DNA of 64,000 nt from the NCBI RefSeq assembly GCF_014191505.1, contig NZ_JACHWS010000002.1:248001-312000 (forward strand), given 5' to 3'. How positions within the stretch are numbered: position 1 is the stretch's first letter; each line of letters opens with the position of its first letter. The notes beneath the pieces were generated by a model, which had not been told where the DNA came from, did no database searches, and saw only the letters and a program-made list of their open reading frames with translations. The DNA comes from Hoyosella altamirensis. Lineage in GTDB: Bacteria > Actinomycetota > Actinomycetes > Mycobacteriales > Mycobacteriaceae. This document shows, in pieces, positions 27,825 to 39,561 of the stretch. The translations under genes were made by a program, and so were the position numbers.

Positions 27825-28430
27825 TTACTTCGAGTAGAACTCGACGATCAACTGCTCCTGCAGCGGAACGATGATCTGTTCCCGATCGGGCTCCTTGTGG
27901 ACAAGGATCCGAAGCTTCGATGGGACAACCTGCAGCCAGCCGGGAGCTTGACGCTCGGTGATCAGTTCCTTCGCGAGCTGCATCGGAACGGTCTCCAGCG
28001 ACTGTGGGCGCACATCGATGATGTCGTACTGCGAAACGCGGTAGCTCGGAATGTCGACGCGCTGGTTGTTCACCAGGAAGTGGCCGTGCGTCACGAGCTG
28101 GCGAGCCTGGCGGCGAGTACGCGCGAACCCTGCGCGGTAAACCACGTTGTCGAGACGAGTCTCGAGGATGCGGAGCAAGTTCTCGCCCGTCTTACCTGAA
28201 CGGCGTGTTGCCTCCTGGTAGTAGCGGCGGAACTGCTTTTCCATCACGCCGTAGGTGAAGCGCGCCTTCTGCTTCTCCTGCAGCTGGAGCAGGTACTCGC
28301 TCTCCTTGATCCGCGCGCGGCCGTGCTGACCGGGCGGGTAGGGACGACGCTCGAAAGCCTGGTCACCACCAACGAGGTCCACCCGGAGACGACGCGACTT
28401 GCGGGTTACAGGACCGGTATAACGTGCCAT
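27825..28430 (-). CDS. rpsD: 30S ribosomal protein S4
   Basis: A 201-residue primary 16S-binding protein. It has the S4 start MARYTGPVTRKSRRLRVDL, the linker PPGQHG followed by RARIKESEYLLQLQEKQKARF, and the S4 RNA-binding domain LDNVVYRAGFARTRRQARQLVTHGH. No zinc cysteines are present at the N-terminus, so it is the zinc-free form. It lies 20 nt after rpsK. Confidence 0.97.
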   Translation of the reverse strand: MARYTGPVTRKSRRLRVDLVGGDQAFERRPYPPGQHGRARIKESEYLLQLQEKQKARFTYGVMEKQFRRYYQEATRRSGKTGENLLRILETRLDNVVYRAGFARTRRQARQLVTHGHFLVNNQRVDIPSYRVSQYDIIDVRPQSLETVPMQLAKELITERQAPGWLQVVPSKLRILVHKEPDREQIIVPLQEQLIVEFYSK

Positions 28431-28450
28431 TGTTTGACCTTCCCTTCCTG

Positions 28451-28864
28451 TTAGACCCGGCGGCGTTTCGGCGGACGGCAGCCGTTATGCGGCTGTGGCG
28501 TGACATCAGAGATCGTGCCCACCTCAAGGCCAGCGGCCTGCAGTGAACGGATCGCGGTCTCGCGGCCAGAACCGGGGCCCTTCACGAAGACGTCAACCTT
28601 CTTCATGCCGTGGTCCTGGGCCTTGCGTGCCGCGTTCTCGGCAGCGAGCTGTGCGGCGAACGGGGTCGACTTACGAGAACCCTTGAAGCCAACGTGACCT
28701 GAGGAAGCCCAGGAGATCACGTTGCCCTGCGGGTCCGTGATCGACACGATGGTGTTGTTGAACGTGCTCTTGATGTGCGCGTGACCATGCGCAATGTTCT
28801 TCTTTTCGCGGCGGCGGGACTTCTGGCCCTTCTTACCGCCGGTCACTCGTGACTTGGGGGGCAT
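28451..28864 (-). CDS. rpsK: 30S ribosomal protein S11
   Basis: A 137-residue small-subunit platform protein. Recognised by [53 protein letters not shown] and the end [18 protein letters not shown]. The basic N-terminal extension (about 20 residues) is usual in actinobacteria. It starts 3 nt after rpsM. Confidence 0.97.
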   Translation of the reverse strand: MPPKSRVTGGKKGQKSRRREKKNIAHGHAHIKSTFNNTIVSITDPQGNVISWASSGHVGFKGSRKSTPFAAQLAAENAARKAQDHGMKKVDVFVKGPGSGRETAIRSLQAAGLEVGTISDVTPQPHNGCRPPKRRRV

Positions 28865-28867
28865 TTC

Positions 28868-29242
28868 TTACCTTGCCTTCTTCTTACCGGCGATCGTCTT
28901 CTTCGGGCCCTTCCGGGTGCGCGCGTTAGTCTTCGTGCGCTGACCCCGGACCGGGAGGCCGCGGCGGTGCCGCAGACCCTGGTAGGAGCCAATTTCCATC
29001 TTGCGGCGAATGTTCGCCTGCACCTCGCGGCGCAGGTCACCCTCGATCTTGAAAGACCCTTCGATGTACTCGCGGAGCTTCGCGACATCATCGTCAGTCA
29101 GGTCTTTCGTGCGGAGGTCCGGGCTGATGCCCGTCGCCGTAAGAATCTCCTGGGAGCGGGTCCGGCCGACGCCGAAGATGTATGTCAGCGCGATCTCCAT
29201 GCGCTTATCGCGCGGCAGATCGACGCCTACAAGCCGTGCCAT
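28868..29242 (-). CDS. rpsM: 30S ribosomal protein S13
   Basis: A 124-residue small-subunit head protein that contacts tRNA and the B1 bridge. It begins [19 protein letters not shown] and has [14 protein letters not shown] and [20 protein letters not shown]. The ATG at 29242 is chosen; the 56 residues further upstream in the open frame are not S13-like and run into the rpmJ region. Confidence 0.97.
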   Translation of the reverse strand: MARLVGVDLPRDKRMEIALTYIFGVGRTRSQEILTATGISPDLRTKDLTDDDVAKLREYIEGSFKIEGDLRREVQANIRRKMEIGSYQGLRHRRGLPVRGQRTKTNARTRKGPKKTIAGKKKAR

Positions 29243-29425
29243 GCGGCTGTTCCTCTCATTTGCGGAGGTCTTCTCCCAGTCCGTCCCGTAGCTGATGCTC
29301 GGGCCCCGGCCTCCGTTCCAGGGGAGTCTGCCCGCGTATCGGGCAGGTGGCGCTGGGAGGTCTTCTTGTGTGCTGTCTGGCAAGCAGATCGCGAAAAGTG
29401 CGGCAGTCATGCCCCCGCAGTCAGG

Positions 29426-29539
29426 TCAGCCCTGACGCTGCTTGTGGCGAAGGTTGTCACAAATGACGAAAACCCGCCCCTTGCGACGTACGACCTGACA
29501 CTTGTCGCAGATCTTCTTGACGCTTGGCTGAACCTTCAC
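29426..29539 (-). CDS. rpmJ: 50S ribosomal protein L36, zinc-binding form
   Basis: A 37-codon gene. From GTG 29539 it reads [14 protein letters not shown] at the start and [11 protein letters not shown] at the end, with ligands Cys11, Cys14, Cys27 and His32, the zinc-ribbon form (C+). The position between infA and rpsM is the standard order of the alpha operon. Confidence 0.96.
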   Translation of the reverse strand: MKVQPSVKKICDKCQVVRRKGRVFVICDNLRHKQRQG

Positions 29540-29617
29540 GTCCGTCCAATCTGTTCGGTTGTCTCACCCCGCGGCGACCAGGCGCCACGCGGGTTGCTGG
29601 CGAAGCCAGCCAGTTGG

Positions 29618-29839
29618 TTACTTGTAGCGGTAGACGATCCGGCCCCGCGACAGGTCATACGGCGAGAGCTCCACCACTACGCGATCCTCTGGGAGGATCC
29701 TGATGTAGTGCTGGCGCATCTTTCCGCTGATGTGCGCGAGGACCTTGTGGCCGTTTTCCAGCTCAACTCGGAACATTGCGTTGGGCAGCGGTTCGATAAC
29801 GCGTCCCTCGACCTCAATGGCCCCGTCTTTCTTAGCCAT
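29618..29839 (-). CDS. infA: translation initiation factor IF-1
   Basis: A 73-residue OB-fold protein that blocks the A site during initiation. It reads [18 protein letters not shown] and continues with [20 protein letters not shown] and [13 protein letters not shown], matching bacterial IF-1 over its full length. It is the first gene of the operon infA-rpmJ-rpsM-rpsK-rpsD-rpoA-rplQ, with its own promoter at 29929-29957. Confidence 0.98.
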   Translation of the reverse strand: MAKKDGAIEVEGRVIEPLPNAMFRVELENGHKVLAHISGKMRQHYIRILPEDRVVVELSPYDLSRGRIVYRYK

Positions 29840-29928
29840 GTCCTCCGCGATCCCGGGCAGAGCTCACCCCGGCCCCTTTGTTTACCATTTCATCTGATCC
29901 ACTCAGGCGCTTGACGCACCAACGCACC

Positions 29929-29957
29929 ATCCTACGCAGGAATTGCGAAGGCGCCAA
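29929..29957 (-). promoter_or_regulatory. promoter of the infA-rpoA (alpha) operon
   Basis: On the minus strand, -35 TTGGCG (29952-29957), 17-nt spacer, -10 TAGGAT (29929-29934), about 90 nt before the infA ATG. The -35 resembles TTGGCT of the rpsJ promoter in this window. Confidence 0.6.
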
Positions 29958-29992
29958 ATCACTGCTGCCACCCGCTCTATGTGGCGTACAGA

Positions 29993-30037
29993 AAACGGGA
30001 CAGACTCAGGAGTTACTCCTGTGCGTCTGTCCCGTTT
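29993..30037 (-). terminator. intrinsic terminator after map
   Basis: AAACGGGACAGAC (29993-30005) pairs with GTCTGTCCCGTTT (30025-30037) over 13 bp, with inner CAGGAG/CTCCTG pairs. On the minus strand TTTTCTGT follows. It begins 23 nt after the map stop and ends the secY-adk-map unit. Confidence 0.82.
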
Positions 30038-30060
30038 CTCGGGGTTTTTGAAGCTGCGTG

Positions 30061-30855
30061 CTAGTCGTGGGGCCGCAAGGTCAGAATGCGCGGGCCGTCA
30101 TCTGTAACCGCGACAGTGTGTTCCCAGTGCGCGGCACGACTGCCGTCAGCAGTGACAACCGTCCATTCGTCGTCCAGAACTTCAGTATCGGTGGTGCCCA
30201 GCGTCAGCATCGGCTCAATGGCGAGCACCGAACCCACGACCAGATGCGGGCCCTTACCCGGTGCCCCCTCGTTGGGCAGGAACGGATCGAGGTGCATCTC
30301 GTTTCCGATCCCATGGCCACCATAGCCATCAACGATGCCGTACTTCCGGCCGTGTGTGCGTTCGAGTTCCCGGGTGCCCATTTCCAGCGCATAGGAGATA
30401 TCGGTGAGTCGATTCCCCTCCACCATCGCCGCGATCCCTGCTTCCAACGTCAGGCGAGTCGCCTCGCTGAGGTCGCGGTCCGCGTCGCTGGTCTCCCCCA
30501 CCCCGAACGTCCAGGCGGAATCCCCGTGCCAACCGTCGAGGATGGCACCGCAGTCGATCGAGACGAGGTCACCCGCCTCGATGACTCGGCTGCCGGGGAT
30601 TCCATGCACGACCTCTTCGTTGATCGAGGCGCAGATGGAACCCGTGAAGCCGTGGTAGCCGAGGAAGGACGGCACAGCATTCGCCGCGCGGATTGTTGCT
30701 TCGGCGATCTCGTCGAGCTCCTTGGTGGTCACGCCGGGCTTTGCGGCGTCGCGCACAGCAACAAGAGTCTCGCCGACAATTGCACCCGCCGCAGCCATCG
30801 CATCGAGTTCCCCGGCGGACCGGAACGGAACTACCTTGCGTTTCCTGAGTCGCAC
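30061..30855 (-). CDS. map: type I methionine aminopeptidase
   Basis: A protein of 264 residues that removes initiator methionine from nascent proteins. Metal ligands are visible in [17 protein letters not shown] (two Asp), GHGIGNEMH (His), and in the two Glu of LAIEPML and WEHTVAV; the [15 protein letters not shown] strand is typical. The GTG at 30855 begins [13 protein letters not shown]. The longer frame to 30930 would overlap adk and is rejected. The start lies 16 nt after adk without a strong Shine-Dalgarno. Confidence 0.95.
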   Translation of the reverse strand: MRLRKRKVVPFRSAGELDAMAAAGAIVGETLVAVRDAAKPGVTTKELDEIAEATIRAANAVPSFLGYHGFTGSICASINEEVVHGIPGSRVIEAGDLVSIDCGAILDGWHGDSAWTFGVGETSDADRDLSEATRLTLEAGIAAMVEGNRLTDISYALEMGTRELERTHGRKYGIVDGYGGHGIGNEMHLDPFLPNEGAPGKGPHLVVGSVLAIEPMLTLGTTDTEVLDDEWTVVTADGSRAAHWEHTVAVTDDGPRILTLRPHD

Positions 30856-30871
30856 GTTCAATGAACCCGGT

Positions 30872-31417
30872 TCACTTGCCCAGCGCGGCCATAGCGCGCC
30901 CGTTGATCTCTTCGATGTCACCCACGCCATTGACCGTTTTCACGATGGCGGCGTAGTGCTCGAGTAGCGGCGCCGTCTCATCCCGGTAGACATGCAGCCT
31001 GGTGCGGATGACGTCCTCGTTGTCGTCGGCGCGGCCGCGCTCGAGCATGCGTCCAACGACGACATCTTCATCGACGACAAACGAAACGACGGCGTCGAGT
31101 TTGGTGCCGTGATCGTCAAGAATCTTCTCCAGGGCTTCAGCCTGATCGACCGTGCGTGGATAGCCATCGAGCAGGAAGCCGTTTGCAGCGTCGGGCTCAC
31201 TGATGCGCTGCTCGACCATGCGGTTGGTGATCTCACTGGGAACGAGCTTGCCCGCATCCGTGTAGGCCTTAGCCTCGAGGCCTAGCGGTGTGCCCTGACC
31301 GATGTTGGCACGAAACAGATCGCCGGTGGAGATGTGCGGGACGCCGAGCTTCTCCGACAGGAGCGCTGCCTGCGTTCCTTTTCCAGCTCCGGGAGGACCA
31401 AGTAGTACGACTCTCAC
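30872..31417 (-). CDS. adk: adenylate kinase, short-lid form
   Basis: A 181-residue enzyme for ATP + AMP to 2 ADP. It has the P-loop [10 protein letters not shown] at residues 7-16, the AMP-binding [12 protein letters not shown], and [15 protein letters not shown]. The lid segment is short ([17 protein letters not shown]) and lacks the zinc cysteines, as in actinobacterial adenylate kinases. The GTG start at 31417 overlaps the secY stop in GTGA. Confidence 0.97.
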   Translation of the reverse strand: MRVVLLGPPGAGKGTQAALLSEKLGVPHISTGDLFRANIGQGTPLGLEAKAYTDAGKLVPSEITNRMVEQRISEPDAANGFLLDGYPRTVDQAEALEKILDDHGTKLDAVVSFVVDEDVVVGRMLERGRADDNEDVIRTRLHVYRDETAPLLEHYAAIVKTVNGVGDIEEINGRAMAALGK

Positions 31418-32727
31418 TTCAAGAACCCTTCATAGTTGCGCTGCATCAGTTGGCTTTCTATCTGCCTTACTGTATCGAGAGCCACGACCACCATGATGAG
31501 TACCGCCGAACCACCGAACGGAATGCTCTGGACATCGCCACTCCCCGCATTGAGGAATACGTTCGGCAGCACAGCAATCGTGCCCAGGTAAATCGAGCCT
31601 GGCAGCGTGATGCGGTTGAGCACGAACGAGAGGTATTCGGCGGTCGGTCGCCCAGGCCTGATGCCAGGAATGAAGCCGCCGTACTTCTTCATCTCTTCAG
31701 CACGATCATCCGGGTTGAACGTGATCGATACGTAGAAGAACGTGAAGAACATGATGAGCATGAAGTACAAGATGATGTACACCGGGCTGCTCGGGTTCAT
31801 CAGATGCTCAGTCATGAAACGCTGCCACGCCGGTGGCTCTTCCTGCCCTGTCGTGAGCTGAACAACCAGGAACGGCATGTACAGCAGTGACGACGCGAAG
31901 ATGACCGGGATGACACCAGCCTGGTTCACCTTCAGTGGCAAGTAGGTTGACGTACCGCCGTACATGCGGCGCCCAACCATGCGCTTCGCGTATTGCACAG
32001 GGATGCGGCGCTGGCCCTGCTCGACGAACACAACACCGGTGACAATCGCCGCTGCCGCGATACAAACGAGGGTGAACGTGACGCCACCGCGGCTCTGAAG
32101 GATGTTGTTGCCCTCAACCGGGATCATGGCGGCGATGCCGGCGAAGATCAGCAGCGACATGCCGTTGCCGACACCCCGCTCGGTGACCTGCTCACCGAAC
32201 CACATCAGCAGCGTCGCGCCAGCCGTCATCACAAGCACGATCACCAGGAGCCCGAAGACGCTGGTATCGGCGATAATGTCGAGTTCACAACCCTGCAAGA
32301 GCTGACCGCGCGCAGCCAGTGCGACGATTCCCGTCGCCTGCAGCATGGCCAGCGCGACCGCGAGATAACGCGTGTACTGCGTCATCTTGGCCTGACCGCT
32401 TTGGCCTTCTTTTCTAAGTTGTTCGAACTTCGGGATCACTACCGTCAGCAACTGGACGATGATGCTCGCCGTGATATACGGGATAACACCGATTGCAAAT
32501 ACCGAGAGCTGCAGCAGGGCGCCGCCGGAGAACAGGTTGATCAGCGAGTACAGTCCGGCCGCGTCGCCGCCGGTAGCCTGCGCGACACAGGATTGAATAT
32601 TCGCGAAGTCAACACCGGGCGATGGAATCTGCGCGCCGAGACGGTAGAGGACAACAATCCCGAGCGTGAAGAGAATCTTCCGCCTCAGGTCTGGAGTCCT
32701 GATGGCCGTAACGAAGGCGGAGAGCAA
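31414..32727 (-). CDS. secY: preprotein translocase subunit SecY
   Basis: A 437-residue protein with ten membrane helices that forms the Sec channel. It begins [21 protein letters not shown], has the plug-region sequence [22 protein letters not shown] and the cytosolic loop [21 protein letters not shown] that docks SecA and ribosomes. The start is TTG at 32727 with AGGAGG 4 nt upstream. It is the first gene of secY-adk-map. Confidence 0.97.
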   Translation of the reverse strand: MLSAFVTAIRTPDLRRKILFTLGIVVLYRLGAQIPSPGVDFANIQSCVAQATGGDAAGLYSLINLFSGGALLQLSVFAIGVIPYITASIIVQLLTVVIPKFEQLRKEGQSGQAKMTQYTRYLAVALAMLQATGIVALAARGQLLQGCELDIIADTSVFGLLVIVLVMTAGATLLMWFGEQVTERGVGNGMSLLIFAGIAAMIPVEGNNILQSRGGVTFTLVCIAAAAIVTGVVFVEQGQRRIPVQYAKRMVGRRMYGGTSTYLPLKVNQAGVIPVIFASSLLYMPFLVVQLTTGQEEPPAWQRFMTEHLMNPSSPVYIILYFMLIMFFTFFYVSITFNPDDRAEEMKKYGGFIPGIRPGRPTAEYLSFVLNRITLPGSIYLGTIAVLPNVFLNAGSGDVQSIPFGGSAVLIMVVVALDTVRQIESQLMQRNYEGFLK

Positions 32728-32812
32728 CGATCCTCCTGGCTAGGACGGTAGTACAGGGCAGCGAAGTTCAGGCAAGCGGTCACACACGGTGATAGCTGGC
32801 CAAGCGATGGCC

Positions 32813-32840
32813 AACATGCCTGTCTCGCAGGTCTGGTCAA
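32813..32840 (-). promoter_or_regulatory. candidate promoter of secY-adk-map
   Basis: On the minus strand, TTGACC (32835-32840), 16-nt spacer, CATGTT (32813-32818). It lies between the rplO terminator and secY, about 85 nt before the TTG start. It would let secY be expressed separately from the spc operon. Confidence 0.5.
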
Positions 32841-32935
32841 CTCTAACAGTATCCGGGGGTACGCCCTTTGCGCCGCAGCCTCAGTTGCGCGCTGGGCGAG
32901 CCTCCCCCATTCCGTGACGAACCACGGACAGCACA

Positions 32936-32968
32936 AGAGGCCGTCAGGGTGAACCCCTCACGGCCTCT
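32936..32968 (-). terminator. terminator hairpin after rplO
   Basis: AGAGGCCGT (32936-32944) pairs with ACGGCCTCT (32960-32968) over 9 bp and an inner AGGG/CCCT extends it. It lies 36 nt after the rplO stop. The minus-strand tail TGTGCTGT is a poor U-run. It separates the spc genes from secY. Confidence 0.65.
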
Positions 32969-33004
32969 CGTTGCTTTAGTCACAGCACTGCTGTACCCGA
33001 GGTA

Positions 33005-33445
33005 TCACAGCTCCGTTACGGAGCCGCCAGCAGCGGCGATCTTCTCTTTAGCGGCACCGGAGAACTTGTTCGCGGTAACCTGCACGGCTACCGAGATGTC
33101 GCCATCGCCGAGAACCTTCACCAGCTCGTTCTTCCGAACGAGGCCAGCCTGAACGAGTTCAGCAACACCGATCGTGCCCCCTTCAGGGAAAACGCGCGCG
33201 ATGTCACCGACGTTCACGGCCTGGTATTCGGTGCGGAACCGGTTCTTGAAGCCCTTCAGCTTAGGAAGCCGCATGTGAAGGGGCATCTGGCCACCTTCGA
33301 ACATCACGGGAACCTGCTTGCGGGCCTTGGTGCCCTTGGTGCCACGACCAGCGGTCTTGCCCTTTGAGCCTTCACCGCGGCCAACGCGCATCTTGTCTTT
33401 CTTCGAGCCCTCAGCGGGACGAAGGTGGTGCAGTTTGATCGCCAT
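33005..33445 (-). CDS. rplO: 50S ribosomal protein L15
   Basis: A 146-residue large-subunit protein. It reads [20 protein letters not shown], then [20 protein letters not shown] with the glycine-rich RNA-binding arm, and [18 protein letters not shown]. It ends the spc operon, 2 nt after rpmD. Confidence 0.97.
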   Translation of the reverse strand: MAIKLHHLRPAEGSKKDKMRVGRGEGSKGKTAGRGTKGTKARKQVPVMFEGGQMPLHMRLPKLKGFKNRFRTEYQAVNVGDIARVFPEGGTIGVAELVQAGLVRKNELVKVLGDGDISVAVQVTANKFSGAAKEKIAAAGGSVTEL

Positions 33446-33447
33446 GA

Positions 33448-33627
33448 TCAGACCTCCTCAACTTCTACGAGGTGGCGCACCACATGGATAAGCCCACGGT
33501 TCTGAGGGGTGTCCTCACGGACTACCGACTGGCGGATCCGCTTCAGACCAAGGGTGCGCATGCTTTCGCGCTGCTTCGGGTTCGCCCCGATGATGCTTCG
33601 CAGCTGGGTAACTCTCAACTCAGCCAT
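33448..33627 (-). CDS. rpmD: 50S ribosomal protein L30
   Basis: A 59-residue protein. It begins [20 protein letters not shown] and ends [16 protein letters not shown], the standard L30 pattern. It lies 2 nt after rpsE and 2 nt before rplO. Confidence 0.96.
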   Translation of the reverse strand: MAELRVTQLRSIIGANPKQRESMRTLGLKRIRQSVVREDTPQNRGLIHVVRHLVEVEEV

Positions 33628-33629
33628 TG

Positions 33630-34277
33630 CTATGCCCCCTGCCCTGCGCGTGCACGGAGCATACCTGCAGGTGCAACGTGCTCGATCGGAAGACCGCGAC
33701 GTGCGGCAACTTCCTCAGGGCGCTGCAGCTGCTTCAGTGCTGCCACCGTCGCATGAACAACGTTGATGGCGTTGTCGCTGCCTAGTGACTTCGACAGGAT
33801 GTCATGGACACCTGCGCATTCAAGCACTGCGCGTACAGCACCGCCGGCGATAACACCGGTACCGGGGCTGGCCGGGCGCAGGAAGACAACACCTGCTGCG
33901 GCTTCACCCTGCACTGGGTGGGTGATGGTGCCCGCGATCAGCGGAACACGGAAGAAATTCTTCCGGGCCTCTTCGACGCCCTTCTGAATGGCCGCGGGAA
34001 CTTCCTTGGCCTTTCCGTATCCGACACCGACGACACCGTTGCCGTCACCGACAACGACGAGGGCGGTGAAGCTGAAACGACGACCACCCTTGACGACCTT
34101 GGCGACTCGGTTGATCGCGACGACGCGCTCGAGATGGTTCGACTTCTCGTTCGCTGGACCACGGGCATTGTCGCCGCGGCGGTCGCGACGATCTCTGCGG
34201 TCCTTCTGGTCGTCACCACTTGGATTGTTACTACCGGCGGGTCCGCTGCCGCCGTCACGCCGACCACGTCCCGGCAT
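33630..34277 (-). CDS. rpsE: 30S ribosomal protein S5
   Basis: A 215-residue small-subunit protein with an N-terminal double-stranded RNA-binding fold: [40 protein letters not shown] and [20 protein letters not shown]. The first 45 residues are a disordered extension containing [11 protein letters not shown], common in actinobacteria. It lies 52 nt after rplR. Confidence 0.97.
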   Translation of the reverse strand: MPGRGRRDGGSGPAGSNNPSGDDQKDRRDRRDRRGDNARGPANEKSNHLERVVAINRVAKVVKGGRRFSFTALVVVGDGNGVVGVGYGKAKEVPAAIQKGVEEARKNFFRVPLIAGTITHPVQGEAAAGVVFLRPASPGTGVIAGGAVRAVLECAGVHDILSKSLGSDNAINVVHATVAALKQLQRPEEVAARRGLPIEHVAPAGMLRARAGQGA

Positions 34278-34329
34278 TAGGCTTTCCTTCCGTTCGTACG
34301 ATTTGGTGTGTTTCGGGTGGTCATCATGA

Positions 34330-34746
34330 TCAGAACTTCAATCCACCTTCACGTGCGGCATCAGCCAGTGCGGCGATGCGGCCGTGATAGTCGTTGCCAC
34401 CCCGGTCGAACACCACCGCTTCGATGCCGGCATCCTTGGCGCGCTGGGCGATGAGGGCACCGACCTTTTCGCTCCGGGCTTTTTTGTCACCCTCGACAGC
34501 ACGCACGTCTGGCTCCATCGACGATGCGGCAGCGAGTGTGCGTCCTGCGAGGTCGTCGATCACCTGCACGTGGATATGCCGCGAGGAGCGGTGCACTGCG
34601 AGACGGGGACGTTCTGCAGTACCCGCGATCTTCTTCCGCAGACGGAAGTGGCGGCGGGCACGGGAGATACGGCGCTGCGTCGAGACGTCGGTACCGACCG
34701 GCGTGCGCTTGATCGGCTTATCTGTTGCTTGTGTTGCCTGGCTCAT
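34330..34746 (-). CDS. rplR: 50S ribosomal protein L18
   Basis: A 138-residue 5S rRNA-binding protein: [38 protein letters not shown] and [20 protein letters not shown]. It lies 2 nt after rplF. Confidence 0.97.
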   Translation of the reverse strand: MSQATQATDKPIKRTPVGTDVSTQRRISRARRHFRLRKKIAGTAERPRLAVHRSSRHIHVQVIDDLAGRTLAAASSMEPDVRAVEGDKKARSEKVGALIAQRAKDAGIEAVVFDRGGNDYHGRIAALADAAREGGLKF

Positions 34747-34748
34747 GA

Positions 34749-35288
34749 TTACTTACCCGTCTTTCCTTCCTTGCGACGGATCTGCTCGCCGGCGTAACGA
34801 ATGCCCTTGCCCTTATAGGGGTCTGGACGGCGCAGGCGGCGGATGTTGGCAGCGACCTGCCCCACCTGCTGCTTGTCGATGCCAGAGATCGAGAACTTGG
34901 TCGGCGACTCCACCTTGAAGGTGATGCCTTCCGGCGCCTCGATCGGCACAGGGTGGCTGAACCCGAGGGCGAACTCGAGGTTGCTTCCCTTTTGCTGCAC
35001 GCGGTAGCCCACGCCATGGATTTCCATGTTCGTGGTGTAGCCCTCGGTGACACCGACGACCATGTTGTTGATCAACGTGCGTGAGAGACCGTGTAGTGCG
35101 CGGCTCTTACGCTCGTCATCGGGACGTGAAACCGCGATCGTTCCATCATCGTCACGAGCGACCGTGATTGGTGTGGCGATGGTGAGATCGAGGGTGCCCT
35201 TCGGGCCCTTCACGACAATTTTCTGGCCGTCGATGTTGATGTCAACACCGGACGGGACTCGCACGGGGTGCTTTCCAATACGTGACAT
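34749..35288 (-). CDS. rplF: 50S ribosomal protein L6
   Basis: A 179-residue protein near the factor-binding centre. It begins [20 protein letters not shown], has [20 protein letters not shown] and ends with [11 protein letters not shown]. The ATG at 35288 is chosen; the extra 68 residues upstream in the frame overlap rpsH and are not L6-like. Confidence 0.97.
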   Translation of the reverse strand: MSRIGKHPVRVPSGVDINIDGQKIVVKGPKGTLDLTIATPITVARDDDGTIAVSRPDDERKSRALHGLSRTLINNMVVGVTEGYTTNMEIHGVGYRVQQKGSNLEFALGFSHPVPIEAPEGITFKVESPTKFSISGIDKQQVGQVAANIRRLRRPDPYKGKGIRYAGEQIRRKEGKTGK

Positions 35289-35301
35289 GTCGTGGCCTCC
35301 C

Positions 35302-35700
35302 TCACCAGACGTAGGCGAGGACTTCCCCGCCCACCCTCTGAGTCGCAGCCTGACGGTCGGTAAGCAAGCCTGTCGACGTGGAGATGATCGCCACGCCGAG
35401 GCCACCCAGTACCTTCGGCAGATTGGTGGACTTTGCGTATACGCGCAGACCCGGCTTCGAAACACGGCGCAGACCAGCGATCGAGCGCTCACGGGTAGGC
35501 CCGTACTTCAGCTCGACGATCAGCGACTTACCGACCCGAGCAGGCTCGGTGCGGTAGTCGGCGATGTATCCCTCGCGCTTCAGGATCTCGGCGATGTTCG
35601 CCTTCAGCTTTGAGTGCGGCATCACCACGGTGTCGTGGAATGCCGAGTTGGCATTGCGCAGACGCGTCAGCATGTCTGCGACAGGATCGGTCATGGTCAT
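35302..35700 (-). CDS. rpsH: 30S ribosomal protein S8
   Basis: A 132-residue primary 16S-binding protein: [59 protein letters not shown] and [12 protein letters not shown]. It lies 80 nt after rpsZ. Confidence 0.97.
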   Translation of the reverse strand: MTMTDPVADMLTRLRNANSAFHDTVVMPHSKLKANIAEILKREGYIADYRTEPARVGKSLIVELKYGPTRERSIAGLRRVSKPGLRVYAKSTNLPKVLGGLGVAIISTSTGLLTDRQAATQRVGGEVLAYVW

Positions 35701-35780
35701 GGGAGTGACCTACTCACCTTTCTCGCCACGGTTCCCCGCAGGGGCCTGCAGCGAAGTGCAAATTGATAATTCTTGAAATC

Positions 35781-35966
35781 TCACCAGGACGACTTGTGCA
35801 CGCCGGGCAGTTCGCCCTTGTGCGCCATCTCGCGAAGGCACACGCGGCACAGACCGAACTTGCGGTAGACAGAGTGCGGACGACCGCACTTCTGGCACCG
35901 TGTGTACGCGCGGACGGCGAACTTCGGCTTGCGAGCGGCCTTGATTACCAGTGCTTTCTTAGCCAT
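35781..35966 (-). CDS. rpsZ: 30S ribosomal protein S14, zinc-binding type Z
   Basis: A 61-residue protein with the zinc-ribbon pairs CQKC (residues 24-27) and CRVC (residues 40-43), and the end [11 protein letters not shown]. This is the short zinc-dependent form; a zinc-free paralog, if present, lies elsewhere. It lies 7 nt after rplE. Confidence 0.97.
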   Translation of the reverse strand: MAKKALVIKAARKPKFAVRAYTRCQKCGRPHSVYRKFGLCRVCLREMAHKGELPGVHKSSW

Positions 35967-35973
35967 CGGATGC

Positions 35974-36558
35974 TCAGCTCTCCTTGAAGGGGAAGCCGAG
36001 GTGCTTCAGCAGCGCACGGCCCTCTTCGTCAGTTGTCGCGGTGGTCACAACAGTGATGTTCATGCCGCGAGGACGGTCGATCGAGTCGATGTCGATCTCG
36101 TGGAACATTGACTGCTCATTGAGACCGAACGTGTAGTTGCCATTTCCGTCGAACTGCTTGGGCGACAGTCCACGGAAGTCCCTGATACGGGGCAGCGCGA
36201 TGGTGACCAGGCGGTCGAGGAACTCCCACATACGGTCACCGCGCAGGGTGGCGCGGGCACCGATGGGCATTCCTTCGCGCAGCTTGAACTGCGCGATGGA
36301 CTTCCGGGCGCGACGAACCTCAGGCTTCTGACCGGTGATCAGAGAGAGATCCCGGACAGCGCCGTTGATCAGCTTGCCGTCACGAGCGGCGTCTCCGACG
36401 CCCATGTTGACGACGACCTTCACGACACCGGGGATCTGCATGACGTTCGCGTACGTGAACTCGTTGTTCAGCGCGTCTTTGATCTCGCTGCGGTAGCGGG
36501 ACTTCAGCCGCGGCTGCACTTCACTCCGGTACTTTTCTGGGTGCTCAACAGCAGTCAT
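35974..36558 (-). CDS. rplE: 50S ribosomal protein L5
   Basis: A 194-residue 5S rRNA-binding protein: [60 protein letters not shown] and the end [11 protein letters not shown]. It lies 2 nt after rplX. Confidence 0.97.
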   Translation of the reverse strand: MTAVEHPEKYRSEVQPRLKSRYRSEIKDALNNEFTYANVMQIPGVVKVVVNMGVGDAARDGKLINGAVRDLSLITGQKPEVRRARKSIAQFKLREGMPIGARATLRGDRMWEFLDRLVTIALPRIRDFRGLSPKQFDGNGNYTFGLNEQSMFHEIDIDSIDRPRGMNITVVTTATTDEEGRALLKHLGFPFKES

Positions 36559-36560
36559 GC

Positions 36561-36878
36561 TCAGATGTCCTTCCCGGTCTTGCGGGAGATCCGAACGCGC
36601 TTGCCGGACTCCTCATCGGCGCGGTATCCCACCCGGGTTGGATTCCCGTCAGCATCGACCACCATGACGTTGGAAACGTGGATTGGCGCTTCCTGGGTGA
36701 CGATTCCACCGGTCTGAGCACCGCGCTGGTTTGCCGAAATGGGCGTGTGCTTCTTGATACGGTTCACGCCCTCGACAAGCACCTTTTCGGTCTTCGGGAA
36801 AGCCTGAATGACCTTGCCCTTAGCGCCCTTGTCCTTGCCTGATACGACGAGAACTGTGTCGCCTTTACGTACCTTCAT
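36561..36878 (-). CDS. rplX: 50S ribosomal protein L24
   Basis: A 105-residue assembly-initiator protein with a KOW motif: [20 protein letters not shown]. The ATG at 36878 overlaps the rplN stop as TGATG; the GTG at 36881 one codon earlier is less likely. This gives translational coupling. Confidence 0.96.
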   Translation of the reverse strand: MKVRKGDTVLVVSGKDKGAKGKVIQAFPKTEKVLVEGVNRIKKHTPISANQRGAQTGGIVTQEAPIHVSNVMVVDADGNPTRVGYRADEESGKRVRISRKTGKDI

Positions 36879-37246
36879 CACAACACCTCCGGCGCAAGCG
36901 AAACGATCTTCATGAAGCGCTTGTCACGAAGCTCACGACCAACGGGGCCGAAGATTCGGGTGCCACGTGGGTCGGTAGCGTTCTTGAGGATGACAGCTGC
37001 ATTCTCATCGAATCGGATGTACGAACCGTCGGGACGGCGGCGTTCCTTCTTGGTGCGAACGACAACGGCCTTGACGACCTCGCCGCGTTTGATGTTGCCG
37101 CCAGGGATGGCTTCCTTCACCGTCGCAACGATGATGTCACCCACACCGGCGTAACGACGTCCGGATCCACCGAGAACGCGGATGCACAGAATCTCCCTAG
37201 CACCCGTGTTGTCGGCGACCCGAAGTCGCGATTCCTGCTGGATCAC
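36878..37246 (-). CDS. rplN: 50S ribosomal protein L14
   Basis: A 122-residue protein at the subunit interface: [40 protein letters not shown], and [20 protein letters not shown]. It is the first gene of the spc block; a TATAAA hexamer on the minus strand (37267-37272) may be part of a weak promoter in the 123-nt gap after rpsQ. Confidence 0.97.
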   Translation of the reverse strand: MIQQESRLRVADNTGAREILCIRVLGGSGRRYAGVGDIIVATVKEAIPGGNIKRGEVVKAVVVRTKKERRRPDGSYIRFDENAAVILKNATDPRGTRIFGPVGRELRDKRFMKIVSLAPEVL

Positions 37247-37328
37247 TATCTTCTCCTGAACCTGGATTTATACGTGGCAGATTTCCGACCTGACCACGCT
37301 CGGTCCCAATCTGTCCTTATTGCCCCGC

Positions 37329-37362
37329 TCTGCCCACCGCGGCTCACGCTGCGGCGGGCAGA
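37329..37362 (-). terminator. hairpin between rpsQ and rplN (end of S10 block)
   Basis: TCTGCCC (37329-37335) pairs with GGGCAGA (37356-37362), with CCGC/GCGG pairs inside. No U-run follows on the minus strand. It begins 7 nt after the rpsQ stop and divides the S10 genes from the spc genes. Confidence 0.5.
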
Positions 37363-37369
37363 AGGAAGA

Positions 37370-37681
37370 CTACTTGGCTTTTTCGAGAACCTCGACGAGC
37401 CGCCAGCGCTTGGTGGCCGACAGCGGACGGGTCTCCATCAGCTGCACGCGGTCGCCGATGCCTGCGGTCTCGTTCTCGTCGTGAGCCTTGACCCGGCTGG
37501 TGCGCCGGATGACCTTGCCGTAAAGCGAGTGCTTCACGCGGTCTTCAAGCTCGACGACGATCGTCTTCTGCATCTTGTCGGAAACCACGTAGCCGATGCG
37601 CGTCTTGCGCCGGCCACGGGGCTTCTGGGTCTGGGCGGAGCCTTCCGCCTGAGCCGAATTCACGCTGTTGTCCTCACTCAT
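37370..37681 (-). CDS. rpsQ: 30S ribosomal protein S17
   Basis: A 103-residue OB-fold 16S-binding protein: [29 protein letters not shown]-type [19 protein letters not shown] and [17 protein letters not shown]. The first 20 residues are a disordered extension. The start overlaps the rpmC stop as ATGA. Confidence 0.97.
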   Translation of the reverse strand: MSEDNSVNSAQAEGSAQTQKPRGRRKTRIGYVVSDKMQKTIVVELEDRVKHSLYGKVIRRTSRVKAHDENETAGIGDRVQLMETRPLSATKRWRLVEVLEKAK

Positions 37682-37923
37682 GCTGCGTCACCAGCCGTCT
37701 CGGTTTCCGGTCCTGCAGCAAGCCCGAGTTCGCGCTCACGCAGCACCGTGTAGATCCGTGCGATGTCCTTACGGACGGTGCCCAGACGACGGTTGTTGTC
37801 GAGCTGTCCGGTTGCCATCTGGAAACGCAGGTTGAAGAGCTCTTCTTTAGCTTCGCGTAGCCGCTCGACCAGCTCTTCTTTGCTGAGTTCACGGAGCTCT
37901 GAGGCTTTTGTTCCGGTAGCCAT
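37678..37923 (-). CDS. rpmC: 50S ribosomal protein L29
   Basis: An 81-residue protein near the exit tunnel: [20 protein letters not shown] and [20 protein letters not shown]. The ATG at 37923 overlaps the rplP stop as TGATG, so the longer frame to 37956 is rejected. The last 12 residues are an acidic tail. Confidence 0.96.
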   Translation of the reverse strand: MATGTKASELRELSKEELVERLREAKEELFNLRFQMATGQLDNNRRLGTVRKDIARIYTVLRERELGLAAGPETETAGDAA

Positions 37924-38339
37924 CAGAACTGTCCCTCCCTCGTCACGATCCTGCACTTCATTGGGAGTTTGTGGATCGCGCGGCGCAGAGCCTCACGAGC
38001 CACCTCCTCATTGGGGTATGACATCTCGAACATCACGCGGCCAGGCTTGATGTTCGCGACCCACCACTCGGGTGAGCCCTTACCTGAACCCATGCGGGTT
38101 TCGGCTGGCTTCTTGGTCAGCGGCCGGTCCGGGAACACGTTGATCCACACCTTGCCACCACGGCGGATGTGCCGGTTGATGGCAATACGCGCGGATTCGA
38201 TCTGCCGGTTGGTCAGGTACGCCGGCTCGAGAGCCTGGATACCGAAGTCACCGAATACCACCTGGGTGCCGCCCTTGGCGAGACCCGTGCGCTTGGGCTT
38301 GTGCTGCTTGCGGTGCTTCACCTTGCGTGGGATCAGCAT
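37923..38339 (-). CDS. rplP: 50S ribosomal protein L16
   Basis: A 138-residue protein that helps position A-site t[43 protein letters not shown] and [20 protein letters not shown]. It lies 2 nt after rpsC and is coupled to rpmC. Confidence 0.97.
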   Translation of the reverse strand: MLIPRKVKHRKQHKPKRTGLAKGGTQVVFGDFGIQALEPAYLTNRQIESARIAINRHIRRGGKVWINVFPDRPLTKKPAETRMGSGKGSPEWWVANIKPGRVMFEMSYPNEEVAREALRRAIHKLPMKCRIVTREGQF

Positions 38340-38341
38340 CG

Positions 38342-39557
<1,216 letters not shown>

Positions 39558-39561
<4 letters not shown>

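Noticed and set aside
29243-29410. N-terminal extension of rpsM
   Set aside because: The family start is [14 protein letters not shown] at 29242; upstream residues are unrelated and reach the rpmJ region.
32936-32968. Riboswitch upstream of secY
   Set aside because: The structure is a simple stem directly after rplO and fits a terminator; no aptamer pattern was seen.
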